Position numbers and translations under genes: made by a program. This document shows, in pieces, positions 1-8,090 of a stretch of DNA of 64,000 nt. Location of the stretch: the NCBI RefSeq assembly GCF_006351925.1, contig NZ_CP040924.1, positions 2,171,860-2,235,859 on the forward strand, in the 5' to 3' direction. The stretch is from Clostridium thermarum. Lineage in GTDB: Bacteria; Bacillota; Clostridia; Clostridiales; Clostridiaceae. Positions within the stretch are counted from its first letter, which is position 1, and every line of letters starts with the position of its first letter. The notes beneath the pieces were generated by a model. It saw only the letters and a program-made list of their open reading frames with translations. It was not told the DNA's origin and made no database searches.

Positions 1-652
1 ACATTTCATAGATCCTTGACCCAAGGCCCTCATCAAACCGCAGGAGCTTTTCTACAGTGAATTCCGAACTGACAATGATGGGCAGGTGGTTAAGGTAGCG
101 GTAGTTCAGTATTTCAAAGACGATGTTGCTGTCAAATTCAGTAATTTTCCCTTTGAAGATATCATCCATAAGGAGAAGCTGGCAGGTTTGATACCTGGAT
201 AGCTCTCTTTGATAATACTCCTCGTCCCTTATGTTTTGCTTGATCCTTGTTATGACATCCCTATAAGGCATGTACACTACGCCTATGCCTTTTTTGAGAA
301 AATTAAGGCCTAAGGCTATGCTGATGTGAGACTTACCGCTACCAACCTGTCCACAAATAAGTATGCTGTTTTTCCGCTTGGACCTGATTTCATCAAACTG
401 CTTATAGTAGGCCCTGGCAGTATCCCGCAGCCTTCTTGAGGCCTCATTCCAAACCTCAAAGTTTGTAAAGGTGAGCTTGCTCATGTCGGGGTTTATGCCA
501 GAAGATTTCCATTGGTCCCTGTGCTTTTTAAGCTCCCTGCACTTGCAGCTCACCGCCAAGGGTTGAGAAGCCTCCTGGGGTATTATAATCCATCCGGTAT
601 CCCTGCATTCTTCGCACCTAAAGGAGTTCTTCCTCAAGTTCTCTGTATTCAT
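1..652 (-). CDS. DnaC/IstB-like phage helicase loader (3' end beyond window)
   Basis: AAA+ ATPase of the DnaC family, expected to load the replicative helicase for phage or plasmid replication. From the ATG at 652 the protein reads about 217 residues and runs off the left edge. An N-terminal zinc-ribbon-like set is visible (Cys13, Cys16, Cys36, Cys38), then a Walker A loop GQVGSGKS at residues 101-108, a Walker B LLLMDDIF and a sensor-like IIVSSEFT. The start overlaps the end of the DnaD-like gene by 35 bases, the usual initiator-loader order in phages of Gram-positive hosts. No strong Shine-Dalgarno precedes this ATG, so translational coupling is likely. The family call is firm; the exact start is less so. 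Confidence 0.85.
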   Translation of the reverse strand, partial: MNTENLRKNSFRCEECRDTGWIIIPQEASQPLAVSCKCRELKKHRDQWKSSGINPDMSKLTFTNFEVWNEASRRLRDTARAYYKQFDEIRSKRKNSILICGQVGSGKSHISIALGLNFLKKGIGVVYMPYRDVITRIKQNIRDEEYYQRELSRYQTCQLLLMDDIFKGKITEFDSNIVFEILNYRYLNHLPIIVSSEFTVEKLLRFDEGLGSRIYEM

Positions 653-1520
653 TACTGTCGAGGTTTCTTGGCTGTTTTGGCACAAAGCCCCTGTATTTGC
701 CTTTACCATCCGGAGAATTCTTGAAAGAGCTTGGATCTCCACTATATTCACCTCCCATTGGATAACCTTCCCTAGCCCAGGCTCTCAGTATTCCGTTGAC
801 ATAGGACATACTCAGCTTGCCCTTTTCTAAGGCCTTATCTATTGCTCTTTTGACATTATCGTAGCCGTGGACTTCTACTGCTTGTTTTATTGCATGAAGG
901 TTCAAGGCTCCAATACAGCCAGTTAACTTCTCATATTCCTGTAAAAGAGAGATAGAGAGATTATGTATTTCATTTTTAGTATGGGTACTTGCACTCGTAT
1001 CGGTATTTGTATCCCTCTCTATATATGTATCTGTTTTTGTATCTGTATCTGTATTTGTATTGTCCCCTTGTCGTGGTACCATACGTTCACTTATGGTAGA
1101 AAGGTCAAAGAAGGATCTATAAAGTTCTAATATGGTATCGTTGTTTACACCCTTGGCAACGTACTCTATCAAGGTCTTATCCCTTACCTTTGACAATTCA
1201 GATTTGAGGCAATCCATAACAGGCTTGCCTCCCCTATTGAGGTTGTACTTGCCCCAGTTCTTTAGGGCAAGTTCCCTAGTGTCCGGATTATATATGATCA
1301 GCTGATGCTTATTGATAAATCTGTCCATAAGACAATTCACCGCTTCAATAGTATAGCCGAGCTCGAAGGCCATTCTCTTTATGGTTATAACATAGATTCC
1401 GCAGCTGGTGGTGGCTGGGTTAGTCAGCAGATACATATAAAAGTATCTGTCCTCTGGAGTCATTTCGTCCGCTGTGGTGGGATTTGTCCAAAATTCTGAA
1501 TATATTAATCTGTAGCACAT
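618..1520 (-). CDS. Phage replication initiator with DnaD-like C-terminal domain
   Basis: Likely recruits the helicase loader to the phage origin. The N-terminal 110 residues look like a winged-helix replisome organiser (WTNPTTADEMTPEDRYFYMY onward). A Thr/Asp-rich linker (TDTDTKTDTYIERDTNTDT) follows. The C-terminal 70 residues carry the DnaD signature, a helix pair ending in SYVNGILRAWAREG (the YxxxILxxW motif). The ATG at 1520 is chosen because AAAGGGG lies 9 bases upstream; an in-frame ATG at 1556 has no such site and would overlap the upstream gene further. The gene sits between the ATPase and the DnaC-like loader, all on the minus strand. Length of about 300 residues is normal for phage initiators of this class. 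Confidence 0.85.
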   Translation of the reverse strand: MCYRLIYSEFWTNPTTADEMTPEDRYFYMYLLTNPATTSCGIYVITIKRMAFELGYTIEAVNCLMDRFINKHQLIIYNPDTRELALKNWGKYNLNRGGKPVMDCLKSELSKVRDKTLIEYVAKGVNNDTILELYRSFFDLSTISERMVPRQGDNTNTDTDTKTDTYIERDTNTDTSASTHTKNEIHNLSISLLQEYEKLTGCIGALNLHAIKQAVEVHGYDNVKRAIDKALEKGKLSMSYVNGILRAWAREGYPMGGEYSGDPSSFKNSPDGKGKYRGFVPKQPRNLDSNEYRELEEELL

Positions 1521-1536
1521 TATTTTATTCCCCTTT

Positions 1537-2676
1537 CTAACATTGATCATTATCACTTCCGTTACAAATCCTTATGTCCGGGTCATCACTGACTATGAGA
1601 TTTATAACCTGGGACTTGCAATCTATAATTTTATTGATACTCTCCCTGTTGTCTATAAATACCGGTGCCTGGACTCCATAGTGGGTGGACAGGGCATTTA
1701 TGATATCGAGACCAGCATTTATTTGGCCGGCATTGTTGGCACTGCTGAAAGGCACACCATCGATAAGGGCTTCACAGCATTCCTCCAAGTTACCGTTCAT
1801 CAGCACATTAAAGAGCTTAAACTTCACAAGGTTGAACTTTTCATTTATGCCCTGCTCCAGGAGCTCTACCTTTGTTTTTATGTAATCTTCGCAGAGCATT
1901 TCCTGGCCTTCCAGTTCTGCAATTTGTGTGGCTAGATACTTTTCATGGTCAAGTAGCTCACCTATTCTTGTCTTCAGCCTTTCGTTTTGGTCATGGACTT
2001 CTAGGTCCTTCCTGCATTCCCCTATCAAGGCATTTAGTCTAGTCCTCTCTCTTTTAAGCAGGTCCATATCCACTTTTTCCAGGGTGGCTTGTCCAACTTT
2101 CCTAGTAAGGTCCGCCAGCTTGTCCTTCATTTCTGCATATTCACTGCAGTTTATAATGACAGGGTCCGGTGAAAAATCATCTATGGTGGCCTTTATTTTG
2201 TCCTTAAAATGATAGAGTTCGGTAAGCTTGTGTGTAATTGACTTTTCCCTGTCACTAAGGTATTTAAGCTGTTTTTCAACTATTAGGATCCTATCCTTCT
2301 TAGCTTTCTGTTCAGCCTCAAGCCCCTTTAACTTAGTATTTTTTCTCTTATTAAATTCTTGGTATAAATACAGCCTCTTTGCTTCTATATCCTCAGCTTC
2401 AAAAGTCCTTCTGCAGGTTGGACAGATAAAGCTATCCGGTGAGATGATCACAACTTCTTCGGAAGTTTTCATCCAATCTGCCTCCAGGTCTCTCACTGCT
2501 CTACGAAGTTCTGAGAGCTCATCCTCAGCCTTATAAATCTCACTACTCAATTTACTTTTCTGATTTTCTAGTGTTGCTATTTCCTTTTGGCAGTTACCAA
2601 GCTCCTCATAAAGTTTAATTACAGGTTTTTGAGCTTCCTGCTTGGCTGTGAGCTCTATGGCAGAGATTTTTTCCAC
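1537..2676 (-). CDS. SbcC/SMC-like phage ATPase, C-terminal part (frame-separated)
   Basis: Carries the second half of an SbcC/Rad50-like ATPase: a long coiled coil, a CPTC zinc-hook-like motif (SFICPTCRRTF, about residue 85), a second coiled coil, and a C-terminal nucleotide-binding lobe with a signature-like SSANNAGQINAGLDI and a Walker B strand APVFIDNRES. The frame stays open upstream of the apparent GTG start, back to the T6 tract near 2735 where the N-terminal half stops. No Shine-Dalgarno precedes the GTG, so independent translation is doubtful. Read with the 2733-3497 entry it would make one protein of about 645 residues, a normal size for phage recombination ATPases of this type. It overlaps nothing essential downstream; the DnaD-like gene follows directly. 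Confidence 0.75.
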   Translation of the reverse strand: MEKISAIELTAKQEAQKPVIKLYEELGNCQKEIATLENQKSKLSSEIYKAEDELSELRRAVRDLEADWMKTSEEVVIISPDSFICPTCRRTFEAEDIEAKRLYLYQEFNKRKNTKLKGLEAEQKAKKDRILIVEKQLKYLSDREKSITHKLTELYHFKDKIKATIDDFSPDPVIINCSEYAEMKDKLADLTRKVGQATLEKVDMDLLKRERTRLNALIGECRKDLEVHDQNERLKTRIGELLDHEKYLATQIAELEGQEMLCEDYIKTKVELLEQGINEKFNLVKFKLFNVLMNGNLEECCEALIDGVPFSSANNAGQINAGLDIINALSTHYGVQAPVFIDNRESINKIIDCKSQVINLIVSDDPDIRICNGSDNDQC

Positions 2677-2732
2677 TAGGGCATTGAGGTCTCTCTGGTC
2701 ACTTATGAGCTTTTCTTCAGCCCTCAGGTAGG

Positions 2733-3497
2733 TTAAAAAATCTCTTCCAATGCCTCCAGTTCGCTTGTATACACGGGTAACTTTTTCTGAACCTCTTCAA
2801 AATCTACAGGCTGGAGGCTGTTATTTATTTCGTCTAATCTGTAGGGTATGGCCTTAAGGTCTTCGTTAAGCTTTTTCTTTCTAATAGCTAAGGACTTTCT
2901 CAGGCTTTCAATATCCCTATCCTCCAGAAGCTTTTCCAAAGCCCTGAGGTTTGTCTTATAATCAAAGATTGTCTCTGAATCAATATCTCCGATAATCTGC
3001 ATTATAACCTCACGGCGCTGCTGCCACTTGAGGCTTGTACTAAAATATAGGGGATTGGTTATAAGCTTAAATATGTTTTCGTTTATTAAGCTGTTAACTT
3101 TGTCACTAAATTCCGATTGCTTCACCGGTATTTCATCAATGTAATAGATGGTCTCATTGCCGGAAAAGATCTTTGTGGTTTCCCCCTTCCTTTTAGCCCA
3201 CTTTTCTCTGAGTACTTTTCTTAAGCAAATCTCCCGTCCATCTATGGTTAGAACACCGCTTACTTCATGGTCCAAGCCTGGAATGGTCTCATTATTGGGC
3301 TTTAAGGTCTTAAGCTCAAAGTTCTTGCGATCCTTACTGTCCTTGTCAAAGAGCAGCCAGGTAAAGGCGTCAAATATAGTTGTTTTGCCTGTGCCGTTAT
3401 CGCCGTAGATGTTGGTGCAGGTGCTAAAATTCACCTCCAATGCACCAACCCCTTTAAAGTTTTTAAGCAGCAGTTTTTTTAGTTTGATGCTTTTCAT
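2733..3497 (-). CDS. SbcC/SMC-like phage ATPase, N-terminal part (truncated by frameshift)
   Basis: N-terminal nucleotide-binding lobe of a RecF/SbcC-type ATPase. It opens with a beta strand and Walker A loop (NIYGDNGTGKTTIFDAF, about residues 30-45), and continues to the start of a coiled coil before stopping at TAA just after a run of six T. A one-base backward shift at that run joins it in frame with the C-terminal part at 1537-2676. The ATG at 3497 is chosen because GGAGGAAGG lies just upstream; two ATGs further upstream precede or contain that site. Expressed from the early promoter at 3606-3634. Either a real broken gene, a recoding site or a homopolymer sequence error; the sequence alone cannot decide. 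Confidence 0.75.
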   Translation of the reverse strand: MKSIKLKKLLLKNFKGVGALEVNFSTCTNIYGDNGTGKTTIFDAFTWLLFDKDSKDRKNFELKTLKPNNETIPGLDHEVSGVLTIDGREICLRKVLREKWAKRKGETTKIFSGNETIYYIDEIPVKQSEFSDKVNSLINENIFKLITNPLYFSTSLKWQQRREVIMQIIGDIDSETIFDYKTNLRALEKLLEDRDIESLRKSLAIRKKKLNEDLKAIPYRLDEINNSLQPVDFEEVQKKLPVYTSELEALEEIF

Positions 3498-3588
3498 TTT
3501 CCTTCCTCCCATCAATTTCTATAATATGTTTTCATATTGAATACATTAAGAATAAAAAAATTTATACAGCCTTGCATAGTTGTCATAT

Positions 3589-3634
3589 AGAATACTCATA
3601 TTAAAATTGTAGTATTCTTAAAGAAAACCGTCAA
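3589..3634 (-). promoter_or_regulatory. Phage early promoter with overlapping operator dyad
   Basis: On the minus strand, TTGACG (3629-3634) and TACAAT (3606-3611) are separated by exactly 17 bases and point into the ATPase/DnaD/DnaC genes. An inverted repeat with perfect 8-base arms, AGAATACT (3589-3596) and AGTATTCT (3611-3618), brackets the -10 box. This is the expected place for the divergent XRE repressor to block early transcription; binding is inferred. Confidence 0.65.
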
Positions 3635-3671
3635 GAGCAAAATATTAATTTTTTGTATATTTATATTCATT

Positions 3672-3712
3672 ATGAAAACTCCAGTTTTCATTTAAGGATT
3701 TATTGATATAAT
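3672..3712 (+). promoter_or_regulatory. Repressor promoter with perfect dyad over the -35
   Basis: ATGAAAACT-CC-AGTTTTCAT at 3672-3691 is a perfect 9-base inverted repeat with a 2-base centre. A TTTTCA -35-like hexamer (3685-3690) lies within its right arm, 16 bases before a perfect TATAAT (3707-3712). The arrangement suggests autoregulation of the XRE gene that starts at 3735. Confidence 0.6.
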
Positions 3713-3734
3713 CAAATTAAGGGAGGTTATCACT

Positions 3735-4190
3735 ATGAAAACTATAGGAGAAAGAATCAAAGAGGTGCGAGAAGACTTAGGTCTTACCGGTGAAGAATTT
3801 GGTAAAAAACTTAATGTGGCAAAGGGTACTGTTTCCAATTGGGAAAATAACAATAGAAAGCCGGATGCAGAAACCCTGCTTAAGATAGCTGACCTTGGCA
3901 ATGTGACCATTGATTATATTGTTGGCCGCACAGACCACAAAAATAGCTTTATAGCTGAACACAATATTGATGGCCAGGATGTAAAAGTTATTGCTGGCAA
4001 AGACAGGTTTCCGGATGGCTTTACTGAGAAAGATGCAGCAGACTACTTTGAAATCGCCAAGGGGCTAAAAGTCTTGGGCTTAACTCATGAGGATTTGACC
4101 TTATTACTGGAATTAAAGGAAGCGGGAATCACCCTTCAAGATATAAATATGCTTAAGAAGCTCAAAGAAGTCGGAATAAAAATGGAATAA
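3735..4190 (+). CDS. XRE-family phage repressor
   Basis: A 151-residue Cro/CI-type regulator. Residues 1-65 form a helix-turn-helix domain (IGERIKEVREDLGLTGEEFG, then VAKGTVSNWENNNRKPDAETL), typical of phage and ICE repressors. The C-terminal half is a short charged helical region with no peptidase Ser/Lys dyad visible, so RecA-type self-cleavage is not expected. AAGGGAGG lies 10 bases upstream of the ATG. It is divergent from the phage replication genes and shares with them a 237-base switch region holding two dyads, which supports a lysogeny-repressor role. A strong terminator follows. Confidence 0.85.
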   Translation: MKTIGERIKEVREDLGLTGEEFGKKLNVAKGTVSNWENNNRKPDAETLLKIADLGNVTIDYIVGRTDHKNSFIAEHNIDGQDVKVIAGKDRFPDGFTEKDAADYFEIAKGLKVLGLTHEDLTLLLELKEAGITLQDINMLKKLKEVGIKME

Positions 4191-4203
4191 TAAGTTAAAA
4201 ATT

Positions 4204-4240
4204 ACACCGCTGTACCATTTTTGGTACAACGGTGTTTTTA
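4204..4240 (+). terminator. Terminator of the repressor gene
   Basis: ACACCGcTGTACC pairs with GGTACAaCGGTGT (13 bases, one mismatch) around a 6-base loop, then five T. It begins 13 bases after the repressor stop codon. Confidence 0.85.
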
Positions 4241-4265
4241 ATTGGTATAAAATTGGAATTTGCTA

Positions 4266-4294
4266 TTGAAACTATCTTTAAAAAGAAATATAAT
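4266..4294 (+). promoter_or_regulatory. SigA-type promoter for the 61-residue gene
   Basis: TTGAAA (4266-4271) and TATAAT (4289-4294) with a 17-base spacer. It lies about 50 bases before the small gene at 4349. Confidence 0.65.
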
Positions 4295-4348
4295 AAAATT
4301 ACAACATCCAAACGATCATTCGTGTTGCGTCAATGGGGGTAATAATTT

Positions 4349-4534
4349 ATGGGTGAGAATTTAAAGAGAGTTATAGAAAAATTAAATAAGATAGAGTACT
4401 TAGAGGTCTCAGGCCAGGTTTATTGGGATATAAGGGCTCTTGATAGAGAAAATTTGCTAAGTTTATCAGAAGTGGCTTGCGAAATGGAAGATGAGAGCCG
4501 CCAGGTCAAAATGATACAAGAAGATTGTGTATAA
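4349..4534 (+). CDS. Small acidic protein, unknown
   Basis: A 61-residue protein with predicted helices and no recognised domain (starts MGENLKRVIEKLNKIEYLEV). A near-consensus promoter and a GGGGG run 9 bases before the ATG support it as a real gene. It follows the repressor transcription unit and precedes transposon debris, so it may be a phage or accessory gene. Function unknown. Confidence 0.5.
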   Translation: MGENLKRVIEKLNKIEYLEVSGQVYWDIRALDRENLLSLSEVACEMEDESRQVKMIQEDCV

Positions 4535-4659
4535 AAGGGAGCTCATGGGGCTAGGGGTAATTATGTTGTCCACCACAAAGGTATGCCCTAGATTTTACAT
4601 ATTTATTTCTCGTAAACGGTGAGAGACGCTATAATTATTCTATTATATGGTACAACCAT

Positions 4660-4691
4660 GTAAGCCCCCACTCATTCAATGGAGGGCTTAC
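4660..4691. other. Hairpin beside the IS110 remnant
   Basis: GTAAGCCC (4660-4667) pairs with GGGCTTAC (4684-4691) around a 16-base centre whose ends can extend the stem. No T-run follows on either strand, so it is not a simple terminator. It lies just beyond the stop codon of the IS110 transposase remnant and could be left-over element end or non-coding-RNA sequence; that is speculation. Confidence 0.35.
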
Positions 4692-4736
4692 GCCCTATAC
4701 AGCAAGAAATAAGTGTTAAATTATTAGGTTAATGTA

Positions 4737-5038
4737 TTACAAAAATGCTTGACCATTACATAAAAACTTTGCTAAGTAAAACCAATAATATTCTGTAGGC
4801 TCCATTCCTACAATCACATTGTTTTTAGTGTGATCGGCACATAATTTATTGAACCAATTATAGAACTCAATAAATCCACTATTGTCATTGCTGAAATAAA
4901 GAGTTTTTCCATACTCAATACCTCTAAAATACTGTGCTCTAGCTACATGTTGCTGTTTTGCAATATCAACACCAACTATTAAAGTTAGTTAGTTCGTACA
5001 TTTATTTGCATTATTCTTTTATTTGGGCTATAATTCAT
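4737..5038 (-). pseudogene. IS110-family transposase remnant (N-terminal fragment)
   Basis: The minus strand reads LIVGVDIAKQQHVARAQYF, then GIEYGKTLYFSNDNSGF and VIVGMEPTEYYWFYLAKFL before a stop. This is the N-terminal DEDD catalytic region of IS110 transposases (VGVDIAK holds the first acidic residue; GMEPTGHYW is a family hallmark). The likely start MNYSPNKRIMQINV at 5038 is out of frame with this, next to a repeated AACT tract, so the gene is broken at its 5' end. The C-terminal two thirds, including the catalytic serine region, are missing. A decayed insertion at the edge of the restriction-modification cluster. Confidence 0.75.
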
Positions 5039-5134
5039 ATTAGGTACCTCCAATAATAGTCTTATTTAATTAGGGATAGGTTTAGCTAAACTCTATGCCC
5101 CGTATTCTATCATGAGGTGCTTTTTTATCCACTC

Positions 5135-5815
5135 TTAAATTATTTCATTACAGGAATGCTGCTTAAGACTAATTTCTCTTATATATTTCATAAATTCTTT
5201 CTTAAAGTAAAAGGCATGGTTCTTGTTTGAAACATGTTTTTTATAAGTAACTGAGTATATAGGAAAATATGGTTTCGAATCCTTACTTCTTATTTGAATA
5301 AATTCACCATTTGAAGTATGAATGAATCCATCACTGCTTGTCTCTATATGTTTCTTAAGCTGTCTACATATGCTATAATAATCCTTTTCTAACTGTTCTC
5401 TTAAGTCCCTGAACTTAGGTAGCTCAAGATTAACATGAGTCGCAGATATTACAAACCAATCGGTAGGTTGTCCATCTTTACTTATTGGTACATACAGAAG
5501 ATTCTTAATCTTCTTATAAAGCTTACTTTCATAAAAGTCTTTCTCTTCTAAAAGTTCGTCTATTAATCCGGATATCTGAGTTATAAACATTGTCTCGAGA
5601 GGCTTACCAGTTTTATCACACTTATTAGTCTTTAACTCACCATCTTCAAAGTCTAAAGTTGTATTTGAATTTTTTAGTCCTAGTAATATTTCAAGAAGTT
5701 GTCCACTTTTACCCTTGTTTTTAATTATATCCTGCATATCATTCTCATTCATAATTTCACCGAATTTTTTTCCAATATGGGGTGTTATTCTTATAACTGC
5801 TTCCTCTAGTCTCAT
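5135..5815 (-). CDS. MutH/Sau3AI-family GATC endonuclease, single domain
   Basis: Predicted type II restriction endonuclease with the MutH fold. Residues 34-46 (KGKSGQLLEILLG) match the conserved Lys/Glu helix of MutH and Sau3AI. Asp55, Glu60 and Lys62 (LDFEDGELKT) form the DxnExK catalytic set. At 226 residues it matches one MutH domain (about 229 in E. coli), not the two-domain Sau3AI of about 490. It lies downstream of a Dam methylase and a DpnA-like methylase on the same strand, so the target is most likely GATC, cut when unmethylated on adenine. AAGGAGG precedes the ATG, and it has its own extended -10, with a terminator separating it from dam, allowing delayed or separate expression. 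Confidence 0.85.
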   Translation of the reverse strand: MRLEEAVIRITPHIGKKFGEIMNENDMQDIIKNKGKSGQLLEILLGLKNSNTTLDFEDGELKTNKCDKTGKPLETMFITQISGLIDELLEEKDFYESKLYKKIKNLLYVPISKDGQPTDWFVISATHVNLELPKFRDLREQLEKDYYSICRQLKKHIETSSDGFIHTSNGEFIQIRSKDSKPYFPIYSVTYKKHVSNKNHAFYFKKEFMKYIREISLKQHSCNEII

Positions 5816-6218
5816 AGTTATCCTCCTTCGCTTAATACTAATAATTGTACCACAACTATGGATTTTTTTTAAACATTCTGAAGAAGTAACTTCTCATATA
5901 ATGAAAATAAAACAGTTATACTTTAACTAAACTTTATATGCGATTATAATCACGTACTTCTATTACATTACAGAGAATATCAATACTATAAATGTAACAG
6001 AAGTGGCCTAAATTCTTAATGTGCGCTGGGTAAAGACAATTTTTATGTATTTCAAGATTAAATATTAGAGAATTATAAATCATGTAGAAAAATCCTCAAC
6101 TACTCACGACTTTGTTATAATCCTCTCTTATATGGCATTTAGTACTGTAATAAGCCACGTATTACATATAATAAATATGGATTAAATCTTTTGATTTAGT
6201 TCACATTTTCTCAAAGTA
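5816..6218. other. Intergenic region between nuclease and dam genes
   Basis: About 400 AT-rich bases. On the minus strand TGGTACAAT (-10 ATTGTA at 5844-5849 on the plus strand) forms an extended -10 about 30 bases before the nuclease start. No open frame of note, tRNA or recognised RNA was seen in the rest. Confidence 0.5.
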
Positions 6219-6246
6219 AAAATGGCCTAATAGGCCATTTTATTTT
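6219..6246 (-). terminator. Terminator after dam
   Basis: A perfect inverted repeat of 11-base arms, AAAATGGCCTA and TAGGCCATTTT, overlaps the dam stop codon and is followed on the minus strand by a run of T. It separates the methylase operon from the nuclease gene. Confidence 0.75.
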
Positions 6247-7157
6247 TCGCTTCGAATTAATAATTCACTTATTTTTCCTCTACCAGCACCCTTGGAGTTA
6301 ATAGCTCTGCTAGCAGAAACCCTTTCGATATAAAAATCCTTATATAAGTCATCAAAAAATTCATCATTTTCATCAATATTTTTAGGATCAGAATTACTTA
6401 ACATAACGGCTGCTCCCTTATCTGATAGTTTTCTGAACCATTGTACTAATCTTCTTTGACTATCGTCGTTAAAAGGTTCTTTTGAATAATCTGTAAAATT
6501 AGATGTTGCATTTAATGGCCTATAAGGTGGATCTATATAAACAAAAGTATCTTTATCTATATAATCAGTAACAACTTCAAAATCTCCCTGAAGTAATATA
6601 ACATTTTGCAATGCCTTACTAACTTCCTTTAAGTTGTCCTCGTCGAATATAGAAGGAGAATTACTTTTATTGAAAGGTACATTAAAACAGCCCTTTCTGT
6701 TTAATCTATATAATCCATTGAAGCACGTCTTATTAAGAAATATCATTTTTCCTGCATGTTTAACAGAATTAGAACTTACTTTTTCATAGTCAATTTCATT
6801 CTTCTCATGGTTAAACTCTTCTCTCACCTTATAATAAAACTCAGCTTTCTTATCTAATCCATCAAGTGAAATAAAATCGGAGCATATTTTAGAAAGAAAA
6901 TCAATAATATCATCAACTTTATCTCTAATTACTTTATATGTAAGAATCACTTCACTATTAATATCATTTAAAACCACACTTTCAAAATCATATCGTGAGT
7001 TCAGTTCAAAAAAAACTGCTCCCCCTCCAATGAAAGGCTCAACATATTTTTTTAACTTATGTTCCTTTAATCTTTTAGGATACAAGTTATCAAATTGATC
7101 TAATAACTGTGTTTTTCCGCCTGCCCACTTTAAAAATGGCTTTCCATTACTTCTCAA
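6240..7157 (-). CDS. dam: DNA adenine methylase, Dam/DpnM type
   Basis: N6-adenine methyltransferase of the D12 (alpha) class, expected to methylate GATC with S-adenosylmethionine. Motif I is near residue 40 (FLKWAGGKTQLL, then EPFIGGGAVFFEL), the FxGxG site; the catalytic motif IV is DPPY (FVYIDPPYRPLN). At 305 residues it matches Dam and DpnM (about 280). The start is TTG: its first two bases lie inside the upstream TGA stop (ATTTGAGA), and GGAGG is 8 bases before it, so translation is coupled to the DpnA-like gene. It is the protecting methylase of the cluster with the MutH-type nuclease downstream. Confidence 0.9.
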   Translation of the reverse strand: MRSNGKPFLKWAGGKTQLLDQFDNLYPKRLKEHKLKKYVEPFIGGGAVFFELNSRYDFESVVLNDINSEVILTYKVIRDKVDDIIDFLSKICSDFISLDGLDKKAEFYYKVREEFNHEKNEIDYEKVSSNSVKHAGKMIFLNKTCFNGLYRLNRKGCFNVPFNKSNSPSIFDEDNLKEVSKALQNVILLQGDFEVVTDYIDKDTFVYIDPPYRPLNATSNFTDYSKEPFNDDSQRRLVQWFRKLSDKGAAVMLSNSDPKNIDENDEFFDDLYKDFYIERVSASRAINSKGAGRGKISELLIRSEK

Positions 7158-7921
7158 ATTAATTCCTCCATTTCAATGCTACTTAATCGCCTCGAAGCAA
7201 GTTCTATATACTCGTTAGAAATATCTATACCAATAAATCTCCTCTTATTTTCTATAGCTACCACTCCAGTAGTTCCGGATCCACTGAAAGGATCAAGTAT
7301 TAAATCCCCTTCGTTGGTAGAAGATACTATACATCTATAAAGAAGTTGCTTAGGTTTTTGAGTAGGATGAAGCCCAAAAGTTTTTTCTCGTTTTGGAGTG
7401 GTTGGTATTTCCCACAGTGTTCTCATCTGCTTTCCACCATTCAGCTCTTTCATTAAGTTGTAATTAAAAGTATGTTTTGCTTTTTTGCTCTTTTTAACCC
7501 AAAGCAAGGTCTCCTGACTGGCTGTAAAGCATCTGCATCCCATATTAGGTGCAGCATTAGGTTTATACCAAGTTACTTCATTAATAATATAGTATCCCAT
7601 CTCCTGTAAGACATACGCAATAGAATGAATGATATGATATGTACCGGATATCCACATAGTACCATTATCTTTTAAGACTCTATCGCATGCCATAATCCAC
7701 TTCTTATTAAATTTGTAATCCTCTTTAAATCCAAGAGACCGATCCCATTCCCCTTTATTTACAGAAACCATCTGGCCTGACTTACAGGTGATTCCATCAT
7801 TACTGAGTTTGTAAGGGGGATCAGCAAAAATCATATCCACTGACTTTTCTTCAAGCTTCTTTAATTCTTTTAGGCAATCTCCTAAATATAAACAATAATT
7901 CTTACTGTCAAAAACTTTCAT
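7154..7921 (-). CDS. DpnA-like adenine-N6 DNA methyltransferase
   Basis: Beta-class N6/N4 methyltransferase: motif IV comes first (MIFADPPYKLSND, about residue 33) and motif I lies near the C-terminus (DLILDPFSGSGTTGVVAIE). At 255 residues it is close to DpnA (268), which methylates GATC including in single-stranded DNA during transformation. The cysteine-rich stretch NMGCRCFTASQETLLWV is typical of this group. The ATG at 7921 is chosen over an in-frame start 90 bases upstream because it matches the family N-terminus (MKVFDSKNYCLYLGDCL). It is first in the operon and its stop overlaps the TTG start of dam. Together with Dam it reproduces the two-methylase layout of DpnII systems, but with a different nuclease. 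Confidence 0.85.
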   Translation of the reverse strand: MKVFDSKNYCLYLGDCLKELKKLEEKSVDMIFADPPYKLSNDGITCKSGQMVSVNKGEWDRSLGFKEDYKFNKKWIMACDRVLKDNGTMWISGTYHIIHSIAYVLQEMGYYIINEVTWYKPNAAPNMGCRCFTASQETLLWVKKSKKAKHTFNYNLMKELNGGKQMRTLWEIPTTPKREKTFGLHPTQKPKQLLYRCIVSSTNEGDLILDPFSGSGTTGVVAIENKRRFIGIDISNEYIELASRRLSSIEMEELI

Positions 7922-7944
7922 ACTTTTCCCGTACCTTTTATAAT

Positions 7945-8002
7945 AAATTATTATAACAACTGAATTAAAAGTATAATTCACTTCGACTTCTATGATTATA
8001 CT
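7945..8002 (-). promoter_or_regulatory. Methylase operon promoter region with inverted repeat
   Basis: On the minus strand there is an extended -10 (TGTTATAAT) about 30 bases before the methylase ATG. Upstream of it, AGTATAAT (7970-7977) and ATTATACT (7995-8002) form a perfect 8-base inverted repeat with a 17-base centre. A regulator site is possible; no controller (C) protein gene was recognised nearby. Confidence 0.4.
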
Positions 8003-8054
8003 ATAAAACAAATAAAGTATAAATAGAATTCACGAAAATACGTTTGCAAAGAAT

Positions 8055-8090
8055 TGGTAAAATAAATGCTCCTAAAATAATAGGAGCTTT
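8055..8090 (-). terminator. Terminator after the third methylase
   Basis: GCTCCTA (8068-8074) and TAGGAGC (8081-8087) form a 7-base stem with a 6-base loop. On the minus strand T-rich sequence follows. It overlaps the end of the 8089-8790 gene. Confidence 0.65.

Noticed and set aside
1543..2536. Several plus-strand frames of 60-130 codons
   Set aside because: They lie opposite the SbcC-like ATPase, have no ribosome sites and read as low-complexity hydrophobic sequence.
4621..4720. IS110 bridge RNA
   Set aside because: A hairpin is present, but the element is too decayed to find ends or guide loops.
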